Assembly (NCBI GenBank): GCA_007695015.1
Contig: REEN01000039.1
Coordinates: 1-41,517 of the forward strand
Length of the DNA stretch: 41,517 nt
Direction: 5' to 3'
Source of the DNA: Marinilabiliales bacterium
GTDB taxonomy: Bacteria > Bacteroidota > Bacteroidia > Bacteroidales > PUMT01
The notes beneath the pieces were generated by a model. That model saw only the letters and a list, made by a program, of their open reading frames with translations, searched no databases and was not told the origin of the DNA. Shown piece by piece: positions 1-7,238 of this stretch (position 1 is its first letter; every line of letters begins with the position of its first letter). The translations under genes were made by a program, and so were the position numbers.

Positions 1-35
1 AACCGGTTCTTCCCCGGAAATAATCGAGTAACTCT

Positions 36-884
36 ATGAGAACGCCTTATCTGTCATTAAATATAATCTTTATTATCCTGCTGTCGGCCGTTATCTTCCC
101 CCGGAAGGGAGTATCCCAGGCAAATGAACCTGAAGAGAGCAGGAGAGTAAGAGATGCAATCTATTATAATATTGACCAGGGCTTCTCATGGGGATTGCTG
201 ACCGATGACAGGATGTCAAACCTGCATTACCAGGGACCCGGTGCAATACTGAATTTTGCGCGACGGGCTCACAGGCCGCGGTATATTGCCGAGTGGAGTT
301 TTGCCAGATTAAGGTATAACTACTCAACACCCTCTCATAAAGGCACTGTGGTAGAAAATCCTGCTGCCGGAATAAGATATATGCACCTCCGGAAAATATA
401 TACGCCAGAAAGCTATAACATCTATATCGGGGGGCAGGTTAATGTGTTCGGCAATTTCAGGCTTGCCGGAAGGCTGGGTAATTCATACCTCTATGCAGAT
501 TTGGTTGGTGAGATCAGGCCCCAGGCCGGGTTTCATACCCACAGCCGGTTCTTATGGCGGGACTGGAATATTGAGCTTTCGGCTGCAGCAAGTCTCCTGG
601 GATATACCGTCAGGATACCGGAATACGGGGTAAGCTTTGAACTGGGAGAAGACGGCGGAGTTAAAACACAGGGGTTTGAACAGCAGGTCCTTCTGCCATA
701 CAATTATGTGAATGTAACAACAGGGGTTTTCATCAGGGAAAAATTCGGGGGAGAATCCAATCCCAACTGGTTCAGGGTTGGATATCTATGGGACTATTAC
801 ACTATGAAGGGAAAACATAACCTTAACACAAATAACGCATTGCACCAGCTTGTCCTGGAGTTGTATTTCATGGTCAGGCAGTAG
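36..884 (+). CDS. Putative outer-membrane beta-barrel protein, function unknown
   Basis: This is a 282-residue protein with a hydrophobic N-terminal segment (about residues 8-27) that looks like a Sec signal peptide. The rest has many aromatic residues and short alternating polar/hydrophobic stretches. It ends in a hydrophobic/aromatic strand (LVLELYFMV), which resembles the C-terminal strand of outer-membrane barrels. I recognise no catalytic motif and cannot assign a family. The gene starts a same-strand run, with the S41 peptidase lipoprotein beginning 14 nt after its stop, so the two may be co-transcribed. The class (small outer-membrane barrel) is an inference from composition; a periplasmic beta-rich protein is an alternative. 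Confidence 0.6.
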   Translation: MRTPYLSLNIIFIILLSAVIFPRKGVSQANEPEESRRVRDAIYYNIDQGFSWGLLTDDRMSNLHYQGPGAILNFARRAHRPRYIAEWSFARLRYNYSTPSHKGTVVENPAAGIRYMHLRKIYTPESYNIYIGGQVNVFGNFRLAGRLGNSYLYADLVGEIRPQAGFHTHSRFLWRDWNIELSAAASLLGYTVRIPEYGVSFELGEDGGVKTQGFEQQVLLPYNYVNVTTGVFIREKFGGESNPNWFRVGYLWDYYTMKGKHNLNTNNALHQLVLELYFMVRQ

Positions 885-898
885 CGGAGAATTTACCA

Positions 899-1951
899 AT
901 GATGGATATAAAACCGGAAAAAGTGCCAAAACAGCGGCAAATCACAATGAGCATCGGGATCACCAGCCTGCTGGTAACGCTGCTGATGGCATCATGTGAA
1001 AAGATCCTTATCAGACCTGATGCAGGGGACGATCCTGTATCGGTATTTGAAGAGATATGGACCTTTACTGACAGGCACTACTCCTTCTTTGAATACAAGG
1101 GAGTGGACTGGAGAAGCATATACAGCAGTTACCGGCCGCGAGTGCGCGATGACATGGGACCGGTAGAGCTTTTCGATCTCTGTGCAGCAATGCTTTATGA
1201 ACTGAAAGACGGCCATGTTAACCTGGTTAGCTCATTTGACAGGTCACGTTACTGGGAGTGGTATCTCGACAGTCCCGAAAATTTCAGCTATGACCTGATT
1301 GAGAGAAACTATTTCAGGGGCAGGCAGAGATATATCGGTCCGTTTCATTTCGTTCCCATAGGTGATGTGGTATATATGTATTATCCAAGCTTTGCCAGCG
1401 GAATAAGTGATAACAGCATTGACATAATCCTGGCTAACCTTAAAAACAAAAAAGGACTTATCATTGATGTGAGAAATAACGGTGGGGGAAGTATCGAGAA
1501 TGCCAGGAAGCTGGTTTCCAGGTTTACTGATGAAAAGAGGCTTGTCGGATACAACCATGTAAAGACCGGGCCCGGCCATGAGGATTTCAGGAAACAGGAA
1601 ATCTATATAGAGCCACATGAAGGAGAAAGGTACACGGGCAATGTAGTTGTGCTGACCAACCGCCGGAGTTACAGCGCAACTACCTATTTTACACAGTATA
1701 TGAAGGCACTGCCAAATGTTACGGTTATTGGCGATACTACAGGCGGGGGCGGCGGCATGCCTGCCTTTCACGATCTTCCAAACGGCTGGCTCCTGAGAGT
1801 TTCAAGCTCCAGGTTCTACGGCCCTGGAAATATAAGTATCGAATCGGGTGTGGCTCCGCACATAAAGGTTGACATGACCGAAGATTCCATATCCGAAGGA
1901 AAGGATGACGTAATTGAAAGAGCTGTCAGCCTGCTTAACGGGAGAACCTGA
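899..1951 (+). CDS. S41-family (C-terminal processing) peptidase, lipoprotein
   Basis: This 350-residue protein has a hydrophobic segment ending in MASC, so Cys33 is a likely lipobox cysteine and the protein is probably membrane-anchored outside the cytoplasm. The C-terminal half has the S41/tail-specific protease fold signatures: GLIIDVRNNGGGS (about 186-198), VVVLTNRRSYSATTYF (about 249-264) with Ser259 (less likely Ser257) as the probable nucleophile, and GDTTGGGGG (278-286). No clear PDZ domain precedes it, as in short Bacteroidetes S41 lipoproteins. ATG codons lie at both 899 and 902 and either could start. The substrate is unknown. The next gene starts 13 nt downstream, consistent with an operon. 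Confidence 0.85.
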   Translation: MMDIKPEKVPKQRQITMSIGITSLLVTLLMASCEKILIRPDAGDDPVSVFEEIWTFTDRHYSFFEYKGVDWRSIYSSYRPRVRDDMGPVELFDLCAAMLYELKDGHVNLVSSFDRSRYWEWYLDSPENFSYDLIERNYFRGRQRYIGPFHFVPIGDVVYMYYPSFASGISDNSIDIILANLKNKKGLIIDVRNNGGGSIENARKLVSRFTDEKRLVGYNHVKTGPGHEDFRKQEIYIEPHEGERYTGNVVVLTNRRSYSATTYFTQYMKALPNVTVIGDTTGGGGGMPAFHDLPNGWLLRVSSSRFYGPGNISIESGVAPHIKVDMTEDSISEGKDDVIERAVSLLNGRT

Positions 1952-1964
1952 AAAACACAAAAAA

Positions 1965-2816
1965 ATGGATAACCTTTTGGAAGCTGCCGTTATCTTAAGG
2001 AGGATCTTTCTTCTGGTTATCACAGTTTACCTCATAATAGCTGCTTTACTCTACTTTTTCCAGGAGAGCCTCATCTTCTTCAGGCAGCCGCTCAATGCCG
2101 GCCGTCAACAGTATATTGAACAGAATTACAAACAAGTTGAAGAGGTGGGGCTTAAAACCCATGATGGAAAGGATCTGCATGGCTGGCTGGTAAAAAGCGA
2201 CGGCAATGGTCCGTCACCTTTGCTAATATACTTTGGCGGAAACGCCGAAGAAGTATCATGGATGATCGAAGAGGCTGGCGGACTCAAGGGATGGTCGGTG
2301 CTTCTGATGAATTACAGGGGTTATGGCAAGAGCACCGGGAGGCCGGGAGAAACTGCCCTGCTTGGTGATGCCCTGCTTCTTTACGATGTTTTCTCAAACC
2401 GGGATGACATTGACAGAAATAACATAGCGGTCATGGGCAGGAGCCTGGGAACAGCAATGGCGGTTCACCTTTCTGCTAGGCGTGATGTGTCAAAAACAGT
2501 TCTTGTCTCACCTTTTGGCAGCATGGCCAATATTGCAAGGGAGAACTTCCCTTTCATACCCGTAAGAATACTCATGCGGCAAAAATTTCATGTACTTCCC
2601 TTTGCACAGGAGGCTTATAATCCGATGCTGACGCTTGTTGCATCAAACGACAATATTGTGCCGGCAAGACACTCAAAAATGCTTTATGAAGCATGGCAGG
2701 GTGCAAAATCCTATCATGTTATCCGGAATACCAATCACAACACTATATCGGCAAACCCTGCATTCTGGGAATATGTAACTGCTTTTCTGGAGAGAGCCGG
2801 CAGTCCGGATTTATAA
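1965..2816 (+). CDS. Membrane-anchored alpha/beta hydrolase (BEM46-like)
   Basis: This 283-residue serine hydrolase of the alpha/beta fold resembles the BEM46/ABHD13 group. One N-terminal membrane segment (about 13-32) anchors it, and the hydrolase domain follows. The nucleophile elbow is GRSLG with Ser160. The likely acid is Asp229 (ASNDNIVP) and the catalytic His is His258 (NTNHNTI). An oxyanion-hole-like FGGN lies at 90-93. I chose the ATG at 1965, 13 nt after the S41 stop, because a longer reading from a TTG at 1914 would overlap that gene and add a non-family leader. The substrate is unknown. It lies in a same-strand run with a peptidase upstream and an oxidoreductase downstream. Confidence 0.85.
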   Translation: MDNLLEAAVILRRIFLLVITVYLIIAALLYFFQESLIFFRQPLNAGRQQYIEQNYKQVEEVGLKTHDGKDLHGWLVKSDGNGPSPLLIYFGGNAEEVSWMIEEAGGLKGWSVLLMNYRGYGKSTGRPGETALLGDALLLYDVFSNRDDIDRNNIAVMGRSLGTAMAVHLSARRDVSKTVLVSPFGSMANIARENFPFIPVRILMRQKFHVLPFAQEAYNPMLTLVASNDNIVPARHSKMLYEAWQGAKSYHVIRNTNHNTISANPAFWEYVTAFLERAGSPDL

Positions 2817-2836
2817 ATATTAAAAACCAAACGAAA

Positions 2837-4195
2837 ATGAAGCCAAAACAAACAAAAACAATCAGCAGGAGAAGCTTTATCGGGAAAACATCTGCTGCCA
2901 TAGCGGGACTGACCTTTGTCCCTTCACATGTAGTATCAGGACTTGGCCATACTGCACCTTCCGACAAACTCAATATTGCCGCTATCGGAATAGGCGGGAT
3001 GGGAAGGAGTGTGCTGAGCCATGTGGCCGGATCAGAAAATATTGTTGCGCTTTGTGACGTGGACTGGAACGAGGCAACAATAAGGGTTTTTGAGACATAC
3101 CCCGGAGCAAGGCGTTACAGGGATTACCGGGTCATGCTGGACGAAATGAAAGAGATTGATGCGGTTATTGTGGCAACTCCCGACCACACTCACGCAGTGG
3201 CAACCATGGAAGCAATAAAACGAGGCAAGCATGTCTACACGGAAAAACCCCTGACAAAAACAATATACGAAGCAAGGATGCTGACAGAAGCAGCAAGAAA
3301 GCACAATGTCGCCACACAGATGGGCAACCAGGGACAGGCAGGCGACTGGCCGAGAAGACTTCGTGAAATGATAAGCGATGGTGTCATAGGCGATATTCGT
3401 GAGGTTCATGTATGGACCGACCGCCCGAACAGGGGACTATCCGACACCTACTGGCCACAGGGTGTATCACGCCCATACGAGACTCCCCCGGAGCCGGCAA
3501 GCCTTGACTGGGACCTGTTCGTAGGGCCGGCGCCCATGCGTCCTTACCACCGGGCTTATCACCCGTTCCGCTGGAGAGGCTGGTGGGACTTCGGGACAGG
3601 TGCACTTGGCGACATAGGTTGCCACTCATTTGACCCCGTTTTCCGGGCACTGAGGCTGAGATACCCAACCTCTGTACAGGCTGTTTCAACACTGGTGAAT
3701 GATGAAACTTTTCCGCTCGGGTCAATAGTCACCTACGACTTTCCCGGACGGGAACAAATGCCTGCCCTGAGGCTGACCTGGTATGACGGGGGAATCAGGC
3801 CTCCCCGTATCCCCGGGATTGATCCGGGCATACAGATGGGTGCAGGCGGAGTCCTCTACGTCGGCGATCAGGGTTTGATCCTTGGAAACCGTATTTTACC
3901 GGAATCACTGGATGAGTCTTATAATAGGCCTGAGCCATGGATCCCCTCATCCCCTGGCCACCACAAGGAGTGGACAGATGCCTGTAAGGGCGGGGCGCCT
4001 GCTGGTTCGAATTTTGATTGGGCGGGGCCCCTTACCGAAACCGTGTTGCTTGGCAACATAGCGCTCAGGCCCGAGTTGAGGGAAACACTCAGCTACCGCC
4101 CACTGGAGTTCGACCCGGTAAACATGCGTTTTACCAATCTGCCGGAAGCTGACCGGTTCCTGCACTATGAATACAGGGAGGGATGGGAACTATAA
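2837..4195 (+). CDS. Gfo/Idh/MocA-family oxidoreductase with Tat signal
   Basis: This 452-residue protein starts with a twin-arginine signal (SRRSFIGK, Arg11-Arg12) followed by a hydrophobic stretch, so it is probably exported folded. A Rossmann nucleotide-binding domain follows (AAIGIGGMGRS, about 48-58), then the family motif EKPLT (136-140) that closes the NAD(P) site. The C-terminal half has the alpha/beta substrate domain (WWDFGTGALGDIGCHSFD). Exported members of this family in Bacteroidetes are commonly linked to carbohydrate metabolism, but the substrate cannot be read from sequence. The ATG at 2837, 21 nt after the hydrolase stop, is preferred because it puts the Tat motif at the N-terminus; an upstream extension would overlap the hydrolase. 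Confidence 0.9.
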   Translation: MKPKQTKTISRRSFIGKTSAAIAGLTFVPSHVVSGLGHTAPSDKLNIAAIGIGGMGRSVLSHVAGSENIVALCDVDWNEATIRVFETYPGARRYRDYRVMLDEMKEIDAVIVATPDHTHAVATMEAIKRGKHVYTEKPLTKTIYEARMLTEAARKHNVATQMGNQGQAGDWPRRLREMISDGVIGDIREVHVWTDRPNRGLSDTYWPQGVSRPYETPPEPASLDWDLFVGPAPMRPYHRAYHPFRWRGWWDFGTGALGDIGCHSFDPVFRALRLRYPTSVQAVSTLVNDETFPLGSIVTYDFPGREQMPALRLTWYDGGIRPPRIPGIDPGIQMGAGGVLYVGDQGLILGNRILPESLDESYNRPEPWIPSSPGHHKEWTDACKGGAPAGSNFDWAGPLTETVLLGNIALRPELRETLSYRPLEFDPVNMRFTNLPEADRFLHYEYREGWEL

Positions 4196-4228
4196 TACCG
4201 GTGGATTCAGGTGCCTGATTAACATAGG

Positions 4229-4735
4229 TTAGGTGCGGATAATGTATCTCCGCACCAATCCGCTCAGTATGAGGATAACTGCAAATGCAACCATTGACCA
4301 CTTTAGCGTGGTGAAGATGCTTGTTGCAATTGCCAGTCCGCTATTCCATTCAGGCCATGCTGAAAGCATCATAAGAATACCTGTATTTTCCAGATAGTCT
4401 GCAGCTATTATCAATAAAGGCTGCAGTGAAAGGCGGGGATTGCGCCACAACAGATAAATTCCAAAGCCAAGCAGCAGAGAATATATTACCGGATAGGCAA
4501 AATCGATCAGCAGCAGTCCCCTGATATAGTTTTGCCTGGTCTGTTCACTGTAGGAAGCTATCATCTCATAAGCTTCGGCTGGACTGTAGGCAAACATAAC
4601 ATCAAGGGGCTTCACCCCCTGCCCCGCCGGCATCAGGAGCGGGAAAAGCAGGAAATTTACGATCAACACAATTGCAAACAGCAATGTCAGGATGTAAGGG
4701 CGCGCATACTTCCTGAGAATAGTCTCCGTCTTCAT
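4229..4735 (-). CDS. Four-helix membrane protein, function unknown
   Basis: This 168-residue protein has about four hydrophobic segments (roughly residues 14-36, 72-95, 105-125 and 135-160) and basic ends. No catalytic or binding motif is recognisable. The loop after helix 1 contains an acidic/aromatic stretch (YSPAEAYEMIASY). It is convergent with the Gfo/Idh/MocA gene and lies 97 nt downstream of the tocopherol-cyclase-like gene on the same strand, so the two may be co-transcribed. It is probably an inner-membrane protein of a conserved hypothetical family; I do not assign a function. Confidence 0.65.
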   Translation of the reverse strand: MKTETILRKYARPYILTLLFAIVLIVNFLLFPLLMPAGQGVKPLDVMFAYSPAEAYEMIASYSEQTRQNYIRGLLLIDFAYPVIYSLLLGFGIYLLWRNPRLSLQPLLIIAADYLENTGILMMLSAWPEWNSGLAIATSIFTTLKWSMVAFAVILILSGLVRRYIIRT

Positions 4736-4832
4736 TTTCAGTTAATATTAAAACCCGTACCCCGGTTAAAGCCTGATCTGATTTCTACCATATGGCACAA
4801 AAAAATGGCGCGTAATGTTTAATCCTGCAGTA

Positions 4833-5807
4833 TCATAACAGGATCTCCCCAACATTTCCTGCAACCTCGACAGCCACGTTCCGGCCCTTTCCAGAAAAGA
4901 TCACCTTCCCCGATTTCCTCTCCGTCAGGGAAACGTCCATTTCTGACGACATGCTTTCTTCAATCCTGCCGTCCATATGGCCGCTTAAAGGTGATGCAAG
5001 AGCTGTTGCTGTATCGCGAAAAACAACCATCTCCAGCAGGTAAGTTTTGTTCTGCAAAACAATTTCCACCATACCTTCTTCAACAGCTACTTTTTTTAAT
5101 GATGAGCCGTTGTATGTTGTAAACCTTATAAGCCTGTCATGCAGCCATACGCCGGATATAAACCCTGTGAAAGAACCGCTCAGCCAGGGTATCTTGGCAA
5201 TTGAGGTTTTTAGGGAAACCCCGGGTTCAGAAAAGTGATTGGACTGAATCCATATATAGCCTTCAGGGAAAGAGCTGCCCCAATCCTTCTCAATATATCC
5301 CCTGCCACCTGTAAAATCAATCTTTTTTCCGGAGTATTCAAGCACGCCATCAATTGAGTGATCCATGCTTACAATCCCATGATAACACTGCATGAAGGGT
5401 GCAAATGTATATGGGCCCATAATACCCGGCGAATACCATGGTTTGGGCCAGGGAACATTTCCTGAAAAGTTAAGCTCCCCCCTTAGTCCCGGCAAGTCGA
5501 GTGATGCAGATCCCGCCGAGAAATGATTGCTGCCGATAACTACACTGAAATTTTCTGAGGATGGGATAAACTCAGAGAAATCAAACCTGTGATAATCTGC
5601 TTTTTTTCTGAATCCATCAAGGACCTGGACAAATGCATGACGGTTTCCGTCTTTATCCATTGCCACCCCGGGAATAATTGCAAAGGCGCTTTTCTCATCA
5701 GAGCTCAACACCTTGAAATACCAGCCTTCAAAATATGACCGGTTCCTTCCCCACCCCTGGTAAATTTCAGGATTGAAGAGAGACCTTAGCCTTCTGAATA
5801 CAGTCAT
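4833..5807 (-). CDS. Tocopherol cyclase-like family protein
   Basis: This 324-residue protein matches the tocopherol_cycl family seen in Bacteroidetes and Firmicutes. The N-terminal NPEIYQGWGRNRSYFEGWYF motif (about 12-31) and the later RGYIEKDWGSSFPEGYIW stretch are the family's hallmark regions. Plant tocopherol cyclase closes the chromanol ring, but bacterial relatives without a tocopherol pathway have no established reaction, so the name describes fold only. The start is supported by a strong AGGAGG at 5815-5820, 7 nt before the ATG, which is unusual for this phylum. The upstream region (5808-6253) is shared with the divergent DJ-1-like gene. Confidence 0.8.
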   Translation of the reverse strand: MTVFRRLRSLFNPEIYQGWGRNRSYFEGWYFKVLSSDEKSAFAIIPGVAMDKDGNRHAFVQVLDGFRKKADYHRFDFSEFIPSSENFSVVIGSNHFSAGSASLDLPGLRGELNFSGNVPWPKPWYSPGIMGPYTFAPFMQCYHGIVSMDHSIDGVLEYSGKKIDFTGGRGYIEKDWGSSFPEGYIWIQSNHFSEPGVSLKTSIAKIPWLSGSFTGFISGVWLHDRLIRFTTYNGSSLKKVAVEEGMVEIVLQNKTYLLEMVVFRDTATALASPLSGHMDGRIEESMSSEMDVSLTERKSGKVIFSGKGRNVAVEVAGNVGEILL

Positions 5808-5814
5808 CCTTCGC

Positions 5815-5820
5815 CCTCCT
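5815..5820 (-). promoter_or_regulatory. Strong Shine-Dalgarno of the tocopherol cyclase-like gene
   Basis: Read on the minus strand, AGGAGG lies 7 nt before the ATG at 5807. Most other genes here have no comparable site, so this one supports the chosen start and suggests efficient initiation. Confidence 0.65.
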
Positions 5821-6000
5821 TTCTGAACCAGTGGCCTTTGCTCGTGCCTGAAGTTATAAATACTTGCTCGCTCATATGATTATTTTTAAAATTACCAGTC
5901 CACACAAAGTTATTCTAAAATTATGTAATTGTCTTCATTAATAACTGCCCATGGAAGCTGCATCGGGATCTGATCAGCGAAAGGAAAAATTCAGCCAGGC

Positions 6001-6017
6001 TGTGGAATTATTCCACA
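6001..6017. promoter_or_regulatory. 17-bp perfect palindrome, possible operator
   Basis: The sequence TGTGGAATTATTCCACA has 8-bp arms around a single central T. It sits about 194 bp upstream of one divergent gene and 237 bp upstream of the other. Its form suits a homodimeric repressor or activator site. The cognate regulator is not evident in the window. Confidence 0.4.
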
Positions 6018-6253
6018 ATTCAGATTACAATCCCGCATATACATAATAGTTGCGGCTTCAATGCCAGGTGCCAAATATTTATACAAGACTCCTATAAGAC
6101 TGTACAATAACCTTTTAAGTACATGCGTTATCATATAGAAGTTACAAGTCTTATTTTTTGGCACAATTATTTACCCTTATAAATGGCAATATCCACCAGT
6201 AAATTATAAAAAGTCGCATCACAATCTAATATTAACCCTAAAACCGGAGTATT

Positions 6254-6919
6254 ATGAAGAAAATGATGATGAAATTCTTTCCCTTTCTGGGAATAATGCT
6301 TCTGCTTACCGGTTGTCCCGGAACAGTAGAAGAGATCGCTGAGGTAACGGAGCCTCTGCCGAGGCCCAATGTTGCAGTTCTGGTGGCCGAAGGCTTTCAT
6401 GACGGTGAAGCTTACATGCCTATTGGCTACCTGACTAACCAGGGGATGGATATTACGGTTATCGGACCGGAAACAGGTGTGGTAAAGGCTTATAACAGTG
6501 ACTTTACCATCGGCATTGAAAGAGCTGTTGCAGATGTTTCTGTCGACCAGTTCGATGCACTTGTACTACCCGGAGGAACAGCACCATCTGTCCTCAGAGA
6601 GATCCCTGAAGTTGTTGAGTTTGCCAGGGAATTCTTCGAAACCGGCAGGCCAGTGGCAGCAATATGCCATGGGCCCCAGGTCCTTGTCACCGCCGGAGTG
6701 CTTGACGGACTCACCTGTACCGCGGTTGGCGGGATCCAGGATGAGATCGAGGGAGCAGGTGCAACCTATGTTGACGAGGCCCTTGTGATTGACGGTCACC
6801 TGATCACCTCGCGAACCCCGCCTGATCTGGCAGTTTTCAGCCAGGCAATAGCAGAAGCAATAAACGAATCTTTTGATCCGACCGTGCCACGGGCAATTCC
6901 GCCCTATCCGGGAATGTAA
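6254..6919 (+). CDS. DJ-1/PfpI-family lipoprotein
   Basis: This 221-residue protein has a lipoprotein signal (LLLTGC, Cys21) followed by a DJ-1/PfpI domain from about residue 38. The domain shows the conserved acidic residue (GFHDGE, Glu52) and the nucleophile elbow AAICHGP with Cys138-His139. Family members act as deglycases, hydrolases, chaperones or proteases, and the exact activity cannot be chosen from sequence. Most relatives are cytoplasmic, so the lipobox, which predicts anchoring outside the cytoplasm, is the unusual point. The ATG at 6254 is the first in frame and gives a clean signal peptide. A tandem repeat and a terminator hairpin follow the stop. Confidence 0.88.
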   Translation: MKKMMMKFFPFLGIMLLLTGCPGTVEEIAEVTEPLPRPNVAVLVAEGFHDGEAYMPIGYLTNQGMDITVIGPETGVVKAYNSDFTIGIERAVADVSVDQFDALVLPGGTAPSVLREIPEVVEFAREFFETGRPVAAICHGPQVLVTAGVLDGLTCTAVGGIQDEIEGAGATYVDEALVIDGHLITSRTPPDLAVFSQAIAEAINESFDPTVPRAIPPYPGM

Positions 6920-6940
6920 GACAAGTCTGTTTGCATCCTG

Positions 6941-7120
6941 ACCGGCAGACCCAAATCGCCCCGGGCAGGCCCGGGTCCTGTCCGGCTGACCGTAGTCCTG
7001 TCTGGCAGACCCAAATCGCCCCGGGCAGGTCCGGGTCCCGTCTGGCAGACCGTAGTCCTGTCTGGCAGACCCAAATCGCCCCGGGCAGGTCCGGGTCCCG
7101 TCTGGCAGGCCCGATGCCCG
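6941..7120. repeat. GC-rich tandem repeat, 60-bp unit, three copies
   Basis: Three consecutive 60-bp units occupy 6941-7000, 7001-7060 and 7061-7120. The central unit and the first 48 bases of the third are identical; the first has a few substitutions and the last 12 bases of the third diverge. The 11-bp dyad GTCTGGCAGAC (5-bp arms, one-base centre) recurs at 7000-7010, 7040-7050 and 7060-7070. The array is much richer in GC than its flanks. A period of 60 keeps all frames open by chance, so I do not call a gene here. Confidence 0.92.
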
Positions 7121-7163
7121 TCAGGGCACACCGGAACCAGGAGTACCGCACTAACAAAACTAT

Positions 7164-7200
7164 AAACCGGAACCTCTTAAAAGGGGGCTTCCGGTTTTTT
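7164..7200 (+). terminator. Rho-independent terminator
   Basis: AAACCGGAA and TTCCGGTTT form an inverted repeat around a short purine-rich loop and run directly into a T tract (TTTTTT at 7195-7200, then more T-rich sequence). It would end the transcript of the DJ-1-like gene and the repeat array before glgX. Confidence 0.75.
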
Positions 7201-7238
7201 ATTTTTATTTCGCTTAATTTTACATAAAATTATGACAT

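Larger units (their letters stand above)
5808..6253. other. 446-bp intergenic region between divergent genes
   Basis: This AT-rich region separates the tocopherol-cyclase-like gene (minus) from the DJ-1-like gene (plus). It should carry both promoters, but I see no clean TTTG/TAnnTTTG pair for either. The clearest structure is a perfect palindrome at 6001-6017, listed separately. I see no convincing coding sequence. Confidence 0.6.

Noticed and set aside
1-39. Possible tail of an upstream gene whose stop (TGA 37-39) overlaps the first ATG at 36.
   Set aside because: Only 12 codons are visible and another frame also ends nearby at 29-31, so neither can be supported.
6837-7157. Minus-strand frame with a repeated arginine/proline-rich peptide across the 60-bp array.
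   Set aside because: A 60-bp period keeps every frame open once one unit lacks a stop. The frame overlaps the DJ-1-like gene and has no signal, domain or ribosome site.
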